Counted from the stretch's first letter, positions 1 to 5,527 are shown. The stretch is 7,477 nt of DNA from Rhodobacterales bacterium (GCA_013298485.1 JAAFHS010000109.1:1-7477); one strand, 5' to 3'. Translations and numbers: made by a program. Notes: generated by a model from the sequence alone, not told the origin.

Positions 1-341
1 ACCGCGCCCGCAACGACGATGTGCTGCACCCCGATGCGGCGCAGGTGGGCATCCAGCCCGGTGCCCGCAAAGGCGGATGATCCGGTCTTGTGCAACACCG
101 CCTCGCCGGGTGCCGGAACGGCACAGGGCATCGGCGCATGGCCGGGCGTGCCGGGGTGGAAATCGGATGCGGGGTCCGGATCATCGTGATGCACATGCAC
201 GACAGGCAGGCCCTGCGCGCGAAACAGTGCGAGCAGGGCTGCGATCTGATCCTCGGCCTGCGGGTTGGCACGGGGGCGGCCCTGGGCGGTGCGGTGGGCC
301 ATGCCCGCCTGCACGTCGATCAGCAGAAGGGCCGTGGTCAC
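1..341 (-). CDS. Isochorismatase-family cysteine hydrolase (partial, C-terminus beyond left edge)
   Basis: This is the N-terminal 113 codons of an isochorismatase-fold hydrolase, the family of nicotinamidases, isochorismatases and related amidases. The protein opens with MTTALLLIDVQAGM, the family's first strand with catalytic Asp9 and Gln11. Lys85 in the segment VLHKTGSSAFAGTGLD is the expected catalytic lysine. The segment LRRIGVQHIVVAGA leads into the nucleophile strand, but the window ends before the catalytic Cys. The start is read as GTG at 341-339, one base after the stop of the upstream DUF1993 gene. A GGGGG run about ten bases upstream could serve as ribosome-binding site, and translational coupling is likely. 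The His-rich VHVHHDD segment (48-54) suits a metal- or substrate-binding loop. The substrate cannot be told from the sequence. The family call is firm; the exact enzyme is unknown. Confidence 0.88.
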   Translation of the reverse strand, partial: MTTALLLIDVQAGMAHRTAQGRPRANPQAEDQIAALLALFRAQGLPVVHVHHDDPDPASDFHPGTPGHAPMPCAVPAPGEAVLHKTGSSAFAGTGLDAHLRRIGVQHIVVAGA

Positions 342-342
342 C

Positions 343-834
343 TCAGGCCCCCATATAGTCGGCCTTGCCGATCTCAACCCCGTTGTGGCGCAGGATGTTA
401 TAGGCCGTCGTCGCATGGAAATGGAACTGTGGCAGGGAATAAAGCGTCAGATACGCCATCCCCGGCATCGTCACATCCTGCCCGCGCATCTTGATGGTCA
501 CGGGCCGGGTTTCGGCCCCGTCATAGGCGCTGGCGGCAAAGGTGGCCATATAGGCGCGGGCCGCGGTGATGCGCGCCTGCAGTTCGGCGAAGGTGGTTTC
601 GGTATCGGGGAAATTCTGCGGCTCCGCCCCCGCCAGACGCGCCGCCGCCCGCGCGGCGAAATCGCAGGCCAGCTGCACTTGCCGGGTGAAGGGCAGCATG
701 TCGGGAAAAAGCCGGAAGGTCAGCAGCGCCTCGGGCTTGATGGTCTTTGCCGCGCAATGCGCATCGGCCTTGGCAAGAATACCCGACAGCGCACCCAGCG
801 TGCGGTCCATCGGCGGGATGATATAGGGATACAT
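343..834 (-). CDS. DUF1993 family protein
   Basis: A 163-residue protein that I recognise as DUF1993 from its overall pattern. The N-terminal helix reads RTLGALSGILAKADAH. Next come the LPFTRQVQLACDFA segment (about 48-61) and AARLAG. The FPDTETTFAELQARI signature follows (about 75-89). The C-terminal HFHATTAYNILRHNGVEIGK is typical of the family. Length is normal for DUF1993 (about 165-170). The fold is a helical bundle resembling DinB-type proteins, and no biochemical role is established. The ATG at 834-832 has a GAAAGG ribosome-binding site about eight bases upstream. It lies 35 bp downstream of the methyltransferase gene and its stop almost touches the next gene's GTG, so it sits inside a leftward operon. 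There is no signal peptide or membrane segment, so it is probably cytoplasmic. Confidence 0.9.
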   Translation of the reverse strand: MYPYIIPPMDRTLGALSGILAKADAHCAAKTIKPEALLTFRLFPDMLPFTRQVQLACDFAARAAARLAGAEPQNFPDTETTFAELQARITAARAYMATFAASAYDGAETRPVTIKMRGQDVTMPGMAYLTLYSLPQFHFHATTAYNILRHNGVEIGKADYMGA

Positions 835-869
835 GTCGCGACCTTTCAGGTGTCCGGCACCCGGTTGTG

Positions 870-1580
870 TCAGCGTTTGTGAATGACCGCAACCTGATCC
901 TTGCGCGCCTTGTCATAACGCACCTGGAACAGGAAACAGCCCGAAATCTGATCCCCCAGCACGTTGAACGCCGCCTCGGTTGCGGGGTCACTATGGCTGA
1001 ACTGTCGCTTTTCGGAAAAGCTGCGGAACAGATCGGCGGTTTTCGTCAGCCCCGGCTTTTCATAGGCCTCGGGCTGCCAGCGCAGGTCTTCGATGATGTA
1101 AAGCCCGCCCGGGGCGAGTTTCGGCCATAGCGACAGAAACCCGTTCTGCTGGTGGTGCGAGGCGTGGCTCGCATCGTCGATGATGATATCAAGCGCGGGC
1201 ATCGCCGCTGCCGCCGCATCGATATTGGCGCGGTCGTCCATGTCGCAGCGGTGAAAGGTGAAGCGGTCATGGGTGAACCACGCAAAATCCGACACATCGA
1301 GACCGATGATCTTTGCCTTGGGAAAAAATTCGAGCCACATGCGGATCGAGGGCAGATCCTTGGTTTCCCGGTCCGCCGATGCGCCATGTTCCGGCCCGCC
1401 GATCAGCAGACCCATTTCCAGGAACGTGATGGGCAGCTTGCGGTAGGGGTGAAACAGCATGTGGTAAAGTTCGGTATAGCGGTGCTTGGTGGAGCCTTTG
1501 TCAGAGCCGTAGCGATCCGCAAGCGCGGTCAGGTTTTCGGGGGGCGCTGCGGTGACGGTCTTCTTGGCGGTGGTGGCCAT
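870..1580 (-). CDS. Class I SAM-dependent methyltransferase (sugar O-methyltransferase-like)
   Basis: A 236-residue soluble protein resembling the MycE/ElmM-type O-methyltransferases that modify sugars in bacterial natural products. The evidence is the N-terminal signature ADRYGSDKGSTKHRYTELY (21-39), then LEMGLLIGG (54-62) as the SAM-binding glycine loop and the acidic end of strand 2 at IIGLD95. DIIIDDASH (131-139) and YIIEDL (161-166) supply the acidic and His residues that bind metal and act in catalysis in that group. The C-terminus is a plain beta strand with no extra domain. The ATG at 1580-1578 has AGGG seven bases upstream. It lies 67 bp after argF and 35 bp before the DUF1993 gene. 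No glycosyltransferase or biosynthetic cluster is visible, so the acceptor is unknown. The methyltransferase call is strong; the sugar specificity is inferred from family resemblance only. Confidence 0.82.
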   Translation of the reverse strand: MATTAKKTVTAAPPENLTALADRYGSDKGSTKHRYTELYHMLFHPYRKLPITFLEMGLLIGGPEHGASADRETKDLPSIRMWLEFFPKAKIIGLDVSDFAWFTHDRFTFHRCDMDDRANIDAAAAAMPALDIIIDDASHASHHQQNGFLSLWPKLAPGGLYIIEDLRWQPEAYEKPGLTKTADLFRSFSEKRQFSHSDPATEAAFNVLGDQISGCFLFQVRYDKARKDQVAVIHKR

Positions 1581-1647
1581 GCCATATCCCTATCCTGAAA
1601 TCTTCGCTGCAGTGTTTCGATTTTGCCGACAGTGGCAAGGGGGATCG

Positions 1648-2574
1648 TCACACCCCCAGGCACCAGCGCATGATCGCCTTTTGCGCATGCAGGCGGTTTT
1701 CGGCCTCGTCGAAGATCACCGAATGCGGGCCGTCCATCACGGCACTTGTCGCCTCGTCATTCCTGTGCGCGGGCAGGCAATGCATGAAAAGGGCGTCGGG
1801 TTTCGCCTGCGCCATCAGCGCCTCGTTCACCTGATAGCCGCGCAGCTGGTTGTGGCGGCGTTCTTTCGCGCTTTCGGGATCATGCATGGAAACCCAGGTA
1901 TCGGTGACCACAAGGTCCGCACCCTGCACCGCCACTGCCGGATCGCGTTCGATGTGCACACGGACGCCCTGTTCGCGGGCAAAGCCCACGAAGGCGGGCT
2001 CGGGGTCCAGCGTTTCGGGGCCGGTGAAGGTGAAATCAAAGCCGAACTGGCCTGCGGCATGCAGGAAAGAGCCGCAGACATTGTTGCCGTCGCCCGCCCA
2101 GACCACTTTTTTGCCCGCAATCGGCCCGCGATGTTCCTCATACGTCATCACATCGGCCATGATCTGGCAGGGATGGGTGCGGTTGGTCAGGCCATTGATC
2201 ACCGGCACGGTGGCGTGTTCGGCCATCTCGAGCAGCGTCGCCTCTTCAAACGTGCGGATCATGATGAGATCGACATAGCGCGACAGCACGCGGGCGGTGT
2301 CGGCAATCGTCTCGCCATGGCCCAGCTGCATTTCCTTGCCCGACAGCACCATGGTCTGCCCGCCCATTTGCCGGACGCCGACATCAAAAGACACACGCGT
2401 GCGGGTGGAGGGTTTTTCGAAGATCAGCGCGACCATGTGACCGGCGAGGGGCTGCACATCATCGGGCATACCCTTGGGGCGGCCGTTGCGGGCGGTCTTC
2501 ATCGCATGGGCAGTGTCGATCATGGCGCGCAGATCGGCGGCTGCGGTTTTGTGGATGTCGAGGAAATGGGTCAA
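1648..2574 (-). CDS. argF: Ornithine carbamoyltransferase
   Basis: This cytoplasmic enzyme makes citrulline from ornithine and carbamoyl phosphate in arginine biosynthesis. The 308-residue length is normal. The carbamoyl-phosphate motif STRTR is at 56-60, HPCQ at 134-137, the ornithine-side motif DTWVSM at 225-230 and HCLPAHR at 265-271, which contains the catalytic Cys266. After SM the usual Gly is His (SMHDP); I recall this variant in related Rhodobacterales enzymes, so it is probably not a defect. The start is a TTG at 2574-2572. No in-frame ATG lies upstream, and the first internal one (Met18) would remove the N-terminal helix. AGAGA ends six bases before the TTG, a good ribosome-binding site. 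It follows argD by 87 bp, a gap holding a strong hairpin, and is probably cotranscribed with it. Symbol argF rather than argI is conventional for the biosynthetic enzyme. Confidence 0.97.
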   Translation of the reverse strand: MTHFLDIHKTAAADLRAMIDTAHAMKTARNGRPKGMPDDVQPLAGHMVALIFEKPSTRTRVSFDVGVRQMGGQTMVLSGKEMQLGHGETIADTARVLSRYVDLIMIRTFEEATLLEMAEHATVPVINGLTNRTHPCQIMADVMTYEEHRGPIAGKKVVWAGDGNNVCGSFLHAAGQFGFDFTFTGPETLDPEPAFVGFAREQGVRVHIERDPAVAVQGADLVVTDTWVSMHDPESAKERRHNQLRGYQVNEALMAQAKPDALFMHCLPAHRNDEATSAVMDGPHSVIFDEAENRLHAQKAIMRWCLGV

Positions 2575-2597
2575 GATCGGTCTCTTTTCTGAGAGCG

Positions 2598-2650
2598 CCG
2601 GGGGGTTTCACACCCCCCGGACCCCCCGTGGGATATTTGTGCAGAAAGGA
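2598..2650. repeat. Hairpin-containing intergenic repeat between argD and argF
   Basis: A perfect 9-bp inverted repeat, CCGGGGGGT at 2598-2606 and ACCCCCCGG at 2612-2620, encloses a 5-nt loop. A second C-run (ACCCCCCG, 2621-2628) follows, then GTGGGATATTTGTGC and a purine-rich AGAAAGGAAG. The G-run can pair with either C-run, so two alternative stems exist. I recall this layout (G-run, TTTCACACCCCCC, second C-run, GATATTT, A/G-rich tail) as a repeat scattered between genes in Rhodobacteraceae, but I could not check copy number. In the argD-to-argF direction the stem is followed by CGCTCTCAG rather than a T-run. It is therefore more likely an RNA-processing or stabilising element, or a weak attenuator, than a terminator. 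Confidence 0.6.
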
Positions 2651-2661
2651 AGATGTGCAGA

Positions 2662-3834
2662 TCAGCCATGGCCGACTGCGGTCGCCGCGGCGTCGAGTTT
2701 CTGCAGGGCAGTGTCGATGTCCTCGTCGGGAATGTTCAGCGCGGGCAAAAGGCGGATGACGTTATCGGCAGCGGCGACGGTCAATACGCCTGCGGCATAG
2801 CCCGCCTTGACGACATCGGTATTGGTCGCGACACATTTCAGGCCGAGGATCAGGCCCTGGCCGCGCACCTCTGCGAAGACCTTGGGATGGCGGGCGACGA
2901 GGGACTCCAGACCCTGCCGGAAGCGCGCGCCCTTGCGGCTGACCTCCGCCAGGAACGCGTCATCGGCGATGATTTCGGTGACTTTGGCCCCGACCGCGCA
3001 GCCAAGCGGGTTGCCGCCATAGGTGGAGCCATGGGTGCCGACCGTCATGCCAAGGGCCGCGTTTTCGGTGGCGAGCACAGCGCCCAGGGGAAAGCCGCCG
3101 CCGATGCCCTTGGCGACCATCATGATATCGGGGGTGATGCCCGACCATTCATGGGCGAACAACTTGCCCGACCGGCCCATGCCACATTGCACCTCATCAA
3201 AGATCAGGAGCGCACCCGTGGCATCGCAGAGATCACGCAAGCCTTTCAGGCACGGGTCCGGCACCACGCGGATACCCCCTTCGCCCTGGATCGGTTCGAT
3301 CAGGACGGCGGCGGTCTTATCAGTAATCGCGGCACGGACCGCATCGTGATCGGCCCAATCGAGATGGGTAAAGCCGGGCATCAGCGGGCCGAAGCCCTTG
3401 ACCATCTTTTCCGCGCCCGAGGCCGCGATCGCGGCGGTGGAGCGGCCATGAAAGCTGCCAGCAAAGGTGATGATCTGGGTCCGTGGATCGCCCTTTTCCG
3501 TCCAGTATTTGCGGGTCATCTTGACCGCAAGCTCGCAGGCTTCGGTCCCTGAATTGGTGAAAAAGACGGTATCGGCAAAGGTCAGGTCCACCAGCATCGC
3601 CGCCAGCCGTTCCTGTTCGGGGATGCGGTAGATGTTGGAGACATGCCAGAGTTTGGCCGCCTGTTCCGTGATCACCTGCACCAGTGCCGGATGCGCGTGG
3701 CCCAGCGCATTGACCGCGATCCCGGCCCCCAGATCAAGGTAGCGGCGGCCATCTTCGGCCGTCAGCCAGGAGCCTGCGCCATGGGTGAAGGCGAGGTGTG
3801 CGCGATTGTAGGTGGGCAGGACGGCAGTGATCAT
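2662..3834 (-). CDS. argD: Acetylornithine aminotransferase (class III PLP aminotransferase)
   Basis: This cytoplasmic enzyme transfers an amino group from glutamate to N-acetylglutamate semialdehyde, giving N-acetylornithine. In many bacteria it also serves the succinyl-diaminopimelate step of lysine synthesis. Landmarks of the fold-type I class III family are NSGTEA (94-99), which binds the PLP phosphate, GSFHGR (126-131), EPIQGEGG (180-187), FDEVQ with PLP-binding Asp213 (212-216), the Schiff-base Lys242 in VAKGIGGGFPLGA, and TYGGNP (271-276). At 390 residues it has family length. The start is ATG 3834-3832: GAGG lies seven bases upstream and the protein begins MITAVLPTYNRAHLAF, as in the family. 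An in-frame ATG 19 codons earlier (3891) lacks this support. It heads the leftward operon with argF. A candidate arginine leader peptide and alternative hairpins lie in its 5' region. Confidence 0.96.
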   Translation of the reverse strand: MITAVLPTYNRAHLAFTHGAGSWLTAEDGRRYLDLGAGIAVNALGHAHPALVQVITEQAAKLWHVSNIYRIPEQERLAAMLVDLTFADTVFFTNSGTEACELAVKMTRKYWTEKGDPRTQIITFAGSFHGRSTAAIAASGAEKMVKGFGPLMPGFTHLDWADHDAVRAAITDKTAAVLIEPIQGEGGIRVVPDPCLKGLRDLCDATGALLIFDEVQCGMGRSGKLFAHEWSGITPDIMMVAKGIGGGFPLGAVLATENAALGMTVGTHGSTYGGNPLGCAVGAKVTEIIADDAFLAEVSRKGARFRQGLESLVARHPKVFAEVRGQGLILGLKCVATNTDVVKAGYAAGVLTVAAADNVIRLLPALNIPDEDIDTALQKLDAAATAVGHG

Positions 3835-3909
3835 GGGGAAGCCTCGGGTCGGGAAAGGCCAAGCCGTAACGGCAGGGCGGCTGCAGGTCAATGACAGGGG
3901 GAGATGTGA

Positions 3910-3945
3910 CGGCGAAGGCCGCCGGACGCATCAGGCGCGTCGGCG
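3910..3945 (-). promoter_or_regulatory. Candidate arginine attenuator: two mutually exclusive hairpins before argD
   Basis: Read on the minus strand, CGCCGACGC (3945-3937) pairs with GCGTC-c-GGCG (3929-3920). This gives a 9-bp stem with one bulged C and a 7-nt loop. The stem contains three of the four tandem Arg codons of the leader peptide, and its loop contains the Ala and stop codons. A second hairpin, CGGCG (3924-3920) with CGCCG (3914-3910) around the loop GCCTT, uses the same 3920-3923 bases, so the two cannot coexist. A ribosome stalled on the Arg codons would block the first and allow the second. No T-run follows either hairpin, so a rho-independent terminator is not evident. Control of argD translation is possible: its SD region GAGGC (3845-3841) can pair with the GCCTT loop, with one G-U pair. 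The structures are visible; the regulatory role is inferred. Confidence 0.45.
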
Positions 3946-3975
3946 TCGGATCGGCAGGAAAGAGATGCGGATCAT
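3931..3975 (-). CDS. Putative arginine-rich leader peptide of the argD operon
   Basis: A 14-codon reading frame encodes MIRISFLPIRRRRA, ending 96 bases before the argD start. The four consecutive Arg codons are CGA CGC CGA CGC (3948-3937), with Ala and TGA directly after. CGA is normally a rare codon in GC-rich Rhodobacterales. The ATG at 3975-3973 has AAGG (3986-3983) seven bases upstream, a sound ribosome-binding site; an ATG two codons earlier (3981) has none at proper spacing. Five Arg in 14 residues, placed before an arginine biosynthesis gene and overlapping alternative hairpins, is the layout of a ribosome-attenuation leader such as those of his or trp operons. Caution is needed. The frame stays open upstream, and Arg runs arise by chance in GC-rich shadow frames. 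Translation has not been shown. Confidence 0.5.
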   Translation of the reverse strand: MIRISFLPIRRRRA

Positions 3976-4083
3976 CACCATGCCTTGCGATAACCACAGA
4001 GGTGCCAAATGTCCAACAGATTTCTGCGGCACGGGATACTGGCACAGGAAAGTTTCACCCACCCGCGCGAGGATGAAAGCGAG

Positions 4084-4449
4084 ATGACACTGCGTGAGAT
4101 TGATGCGCCGCATCAGCGGCTGTTCATCACCGATCCGCGCGCGGCGACCGTGCGCACCGGCCCGCAGAAGCCGGGCTTCGCGGCGCGGCTCATGCTCGGC
4201 ATGCTGCTGATCCCGCTGGGCTTTGCACTGCGGGTGATGACGCAGATCTGGATGGAGATCACGCAACAGGCGGTGGATTACCTGGCGGTCGTTGGCTTTG
4301 TGATGCTGGGCCATCTGGTTCTGGCGGGTGTCAGTCTCGCCGCCGTCATGGCCCATCGCCGCCATCCGGTTCTGGGCGTGGTCGCCGTGCAGATATGGAT
4401 CGGCTATGGCATCGGGGCGGCCCTGCTCGCCTTGAAGGATCTGGGCTGA
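4084..4449 (+). CDS. Small hypothetical membrane protein (three predicted helices)
   Basis: I do not recognise this family. The 121-residue reading has a short polar N-terminus containing a basic, Pro-rich stretch (about 20-31). Three hydrophobic segments follow, at about 33-54, 67-90 and 96-117, and it ends LALKDLG. The loop AHRRHP (90-95) between helices 2 and 3 is basic. Codon use has the strong G/C third-position bias of the neighbours, which supports real coding. The start is uncertain. ATG 4084 has GAGG 11 bases upstream. An in-frame ATG at 4009 would add 25 residues (MSNRFLRHGILAQ...) and has a better ribosome site, AGAGG six bases upstream, but weaker codon bias and rare AGA and ATA codons. 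It is divergent from argD and 118 bp upstream of gcrA. No function can be assigned. Confidence 0.75.
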   Translation: MTLREIDAPHQRLFITDPRAATVRTGPQKPGFAARLMLGMLLIPLGFALRVMTQIWMEITQQAVDYLAVVGFVMLGHLVLAGVSLAAVMAHRRHPVLGVVAVQIWIGYGIGAALLALKDLG

Positions 4450-4505
4450 AGGGCACCTCAGCCTGTTTTCGCGGGTGGTTTTCGGGGGCGGCTGCGTGCA
4501 ATCGC

Positions 4506-4534
4506 TTGTGGCGGCCTGCGCCTGCGGGTAAGAT
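4506..4534 (+). promoter_or_regulatory. Predicted sigma-70-type promoter of gcrA
   Basis: TTGTGG (4506-4511) and TAAGAT (4529-4534) are separated by 17 bases, giving a -35 element with TTG conserved and a -10 matching four of six consensus positions. Transcription would begin near 4541, about 27 bases before the gcrA ATG. No GANTC methylation site (the CcrM target linked to GcrA control) is visible between 4450 and 4567. This is a consensus match read by eye; no experimental start site is known. Confidence 0.5.
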
Positions 4535-4567
4535 ATGCGAAATTCCCAGAAAAGCCGGAGCAAGGCC

Positions 4568-5155
4568 ATGTCCTGGACCGATGAACGGGTCGAGACGCTG
4601 AAGAAAATGTGGGGCGAAGGCCAGTCGGCCAGCCAGATCGCCAAGGAACTTGGCGGGGTCACGCGCAATGCGGTGATCGGCAAGGTGCATCGCCTTGGCC
4701 TGTCCAACCGCGTGGGCGGCAAGGACGAGGATGAGGTGGAGGTGCCTGTCGTGGCAGCCAAGCCCGATCCGGCCCCCCGTGTGGTCGAACCGCTGGCCCC
4801 GCGCGCGGCCGAACGCCCGGTGGAGCGCCCTGCCCCGCCCCCCGGTGGTGCGACGGTCACCGCCCTGCCGGTGCGCAAGGCGATCATCCCTGCGGGCCAG
4901 CCGCTGCCGCCGCAGCCTGCCGCGAATGAGATCAGCCCCGAGGCGCTCGCCTCCGTGCGCGAGGTGGAAAAGCGCGCCAAACGCCTGACGCTGATGGAAC
5001 TGACGGAACGCACCTGCAAATGGCCGATCGGTGATCCCGCGACGGATGACTTCTGGTTCTGCGGGCTGCCCTCACAGCCGGGCAAACCCTATTGCGAGGC
5101 GCATGTGGGTGTGGCGTTCCAGCCGATGAGCGCGCGGCGCGACCGGCGGCGTTAG
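4568..5155 (+). CDS. gcrA: GcrA cell cycle regulator
   Basis: GcrA is the alphaproteobacterial transcription factor that binds the sigma-70 holoenzyme and acts at promoters, notably those carrying CcrM-methylated GANTC sites. The 195-residue protein starts MSWTDERVETLKKMWGEGQS, and its helix-turn-helix runs ASQIAKELGGVTRNAVIGKVHRLGLSNR (21-48), the family signature. A Pro/Ala-rich linker follows (about 60-120). The conserved C-terminal domain TCKWPIGDP (149-157), FWFCG (162-166) and GKPYCEAH (172-179) holds Cys150, Cys165, Cys176 and His179. These form a zinc-like cluster and the part of the family reported to contact sigma. ATG 4568 is chosen because the family begins there and GGAGCAAGG lies just upstream; the frame extends to 4535 without support. 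Its own promoter and terminator suggest a single-gene unit. Confidence 0.97.
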   Translation: MSWTDERVETLKKMWGEGQSASQIAKELGGVTRNAVIGKVHRLGLSNRVGGKDEDEVEVPVVAAKPDPAPRVVEPLAPRAAERPVERPAPPPGGATVTALPVRKAIIPAGQPLPPQPAANEISPEALASVREVEKRAKRLTLMELTERTCKWPIGDPATDDFWFCGLPSQPGKPYCEAHVGVAFQPMSARRDRRR

Positions 5156-5162
5156 GGGATTG

Positions 5163-5199
5163 TCCGGGGATTGACGACAGTCGGTTTCCGGATGTTTTT
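5163..5199 (+). terminator. Intrinsic terminator downstream of gcrA
   Basis: The arms TCCGGGGATTGAC (5163-5175) and GTCGGTTTCCGGA (5180-5192) form a 13-bp stem including four G-U pairs, with loop GACA. The tract TGTTTTT (5193-5199) follows. It begins eight bases after the gcrA stop, as expected for a rho-independent terminator. Confidence 0.85.
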
Positions 5200-5408
5200 C
5201 TAAAGACTTGTCCCGCAAGGTGATCCATCGGGCAAGGTTCAGGCCTTTGAAACATCGCCTGGCCGGGGCGCAGCGGCCGTCTTGCACGCTGCCTGCTTCA
5301 GATGATCTTTTCCGTCACGGGCCATCGCGATGCGGATGGTGCATAGCGCGCGAGTGCTAAGGGTGCCCCCCGCGATCACGCAATGTTTCAAATGCGTTAA
5401 CGCGACCC

Positions 5409-5417
5409 TGTGGATAA
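5409..5417 (-). promoter_or_regulatory. Perfect DnaA-box 9-mer
   Basis: The minus strand reads TTATCCACA, the exact high-affinity DnaA box. It flanks an AT-rich block. A degenerate second copy (CTATGCACC, minus strand) lies at 5338-5346. A lone box is not an origin; DnaA titration or transcriptional control is conceivable. The match is exact, the function unproven. Confidence 0.4.
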
Positions 5418-5453
5418 CTCTATAAAACATTGATAATTATGGAAAATACATGT

Positions 5454-5473
5454 AAATTGACAGCCGTCAATTT
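5454..5473. promoter_or_regulatory. FNR/CRP-type palindrome
   Basis: AAATTGAC and GTCAATTT form a perfect 8-bp inverted repeat around AGCC. Its core TTGAC-N4-GTCAA (5457-5470) fits the TTGA-N6-TCAA pattern of FNR-family regulators such as FnrL or FixK. It overlaps the -10 and start region of the candidate rightward promoter and the -35 of the candidate leftward one. It could instead be a weak 3' hairpin for the antiporter transcript. Confidence 0.45.
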
Positions 5474-5527
5474 TGCCCCGATCCGCCGCCCGCCACACCT
5501 GAAAACCTCAGTCCCGAAGTGTTCGGC

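Larger units (their letters stand above)
5200..5527. other. Long intergenic gap between convergent genes; possible small RNA locus
   Basis: No convincing protein gene is present in these 328 bases. The left part is GC-rich and structured. CTTG-t-CCCG (5207-5215) pairs with CGGGCAAG (5229-5236); on the minus strand this stem is followed by TCTTT and could be a weak terminator. A TAGCGC/GTGCTA stem with a GCGA tetraloop lies at 5344-5359. The right part (about 5396-5478) is strikingly AT-rich. It contains TTGATA-17-TAAATT on the plus strand (5430-5458) and TTGACG-16-TATTTT on the minus strand (5470-5443). Both neighbours end here, so these promoter-like elements have no evident gene to serve. 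A leftward RNA of roughly 220 bases, or a rightward RNA antisense to the antiporter 3' end, are possibilities. The elements are seen; the RNA is inferred. Confidence 0.4.

Noticed and set aside
265..882. 205-codon plus-strand frame opposite the DUF1993 gene
   Set aside because: The minus-strand product matches a known family over its whole length; the plus-strand product has only Gly/Arg/His-rich low-complexity content.
1623..1638. TTGCC-GACAGT-GGCAA hairpin after argF as a terminator
   Set aside because: The stem is only 5 bp, lies past the argF stop, and is followed on the minus strand by AATCG rather than a T-run, so read-through to the methyltransferase gene is more likely.
1552..2592. 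346-codon plus-strand reading frame opposite argF
   Set aside because: It is exactly antisense to an unambiguous argF; its His/Gly/Arg-rich composition is the usual shadow of GC-rich coding DNA.
3931..5085. 384-codon minus-strand frame opposite gcrA and the small membrane protein gene
   Set aside because: It is a shadow frame rich in Arg/Ser/Pro, antisense to gcrA. Only its last 14 codons, which have their own ribosome site, are kept as the candidate leader peptide.
5239..5430. 63-codon minus-strand reading frame (MFYRVIHRV...) in the gap between gcrA and the antiporter gene
   Set aside because: No ribosome-binding site before its ATG or internal ATGs, no recognisable domain, mixed codon bias, and it runs through structured and AT-rich DNA. 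Treated as part of a possible RNA locus instead.
5396..5478. Replication origin suggested by the DnaA box and AT-rich block
   Set aside because: Only one exact box and one degenerate copy are present. The neighbours (gcrA and an antiporter) are not typical origin neighbours, and no replication or partition gene is in view.
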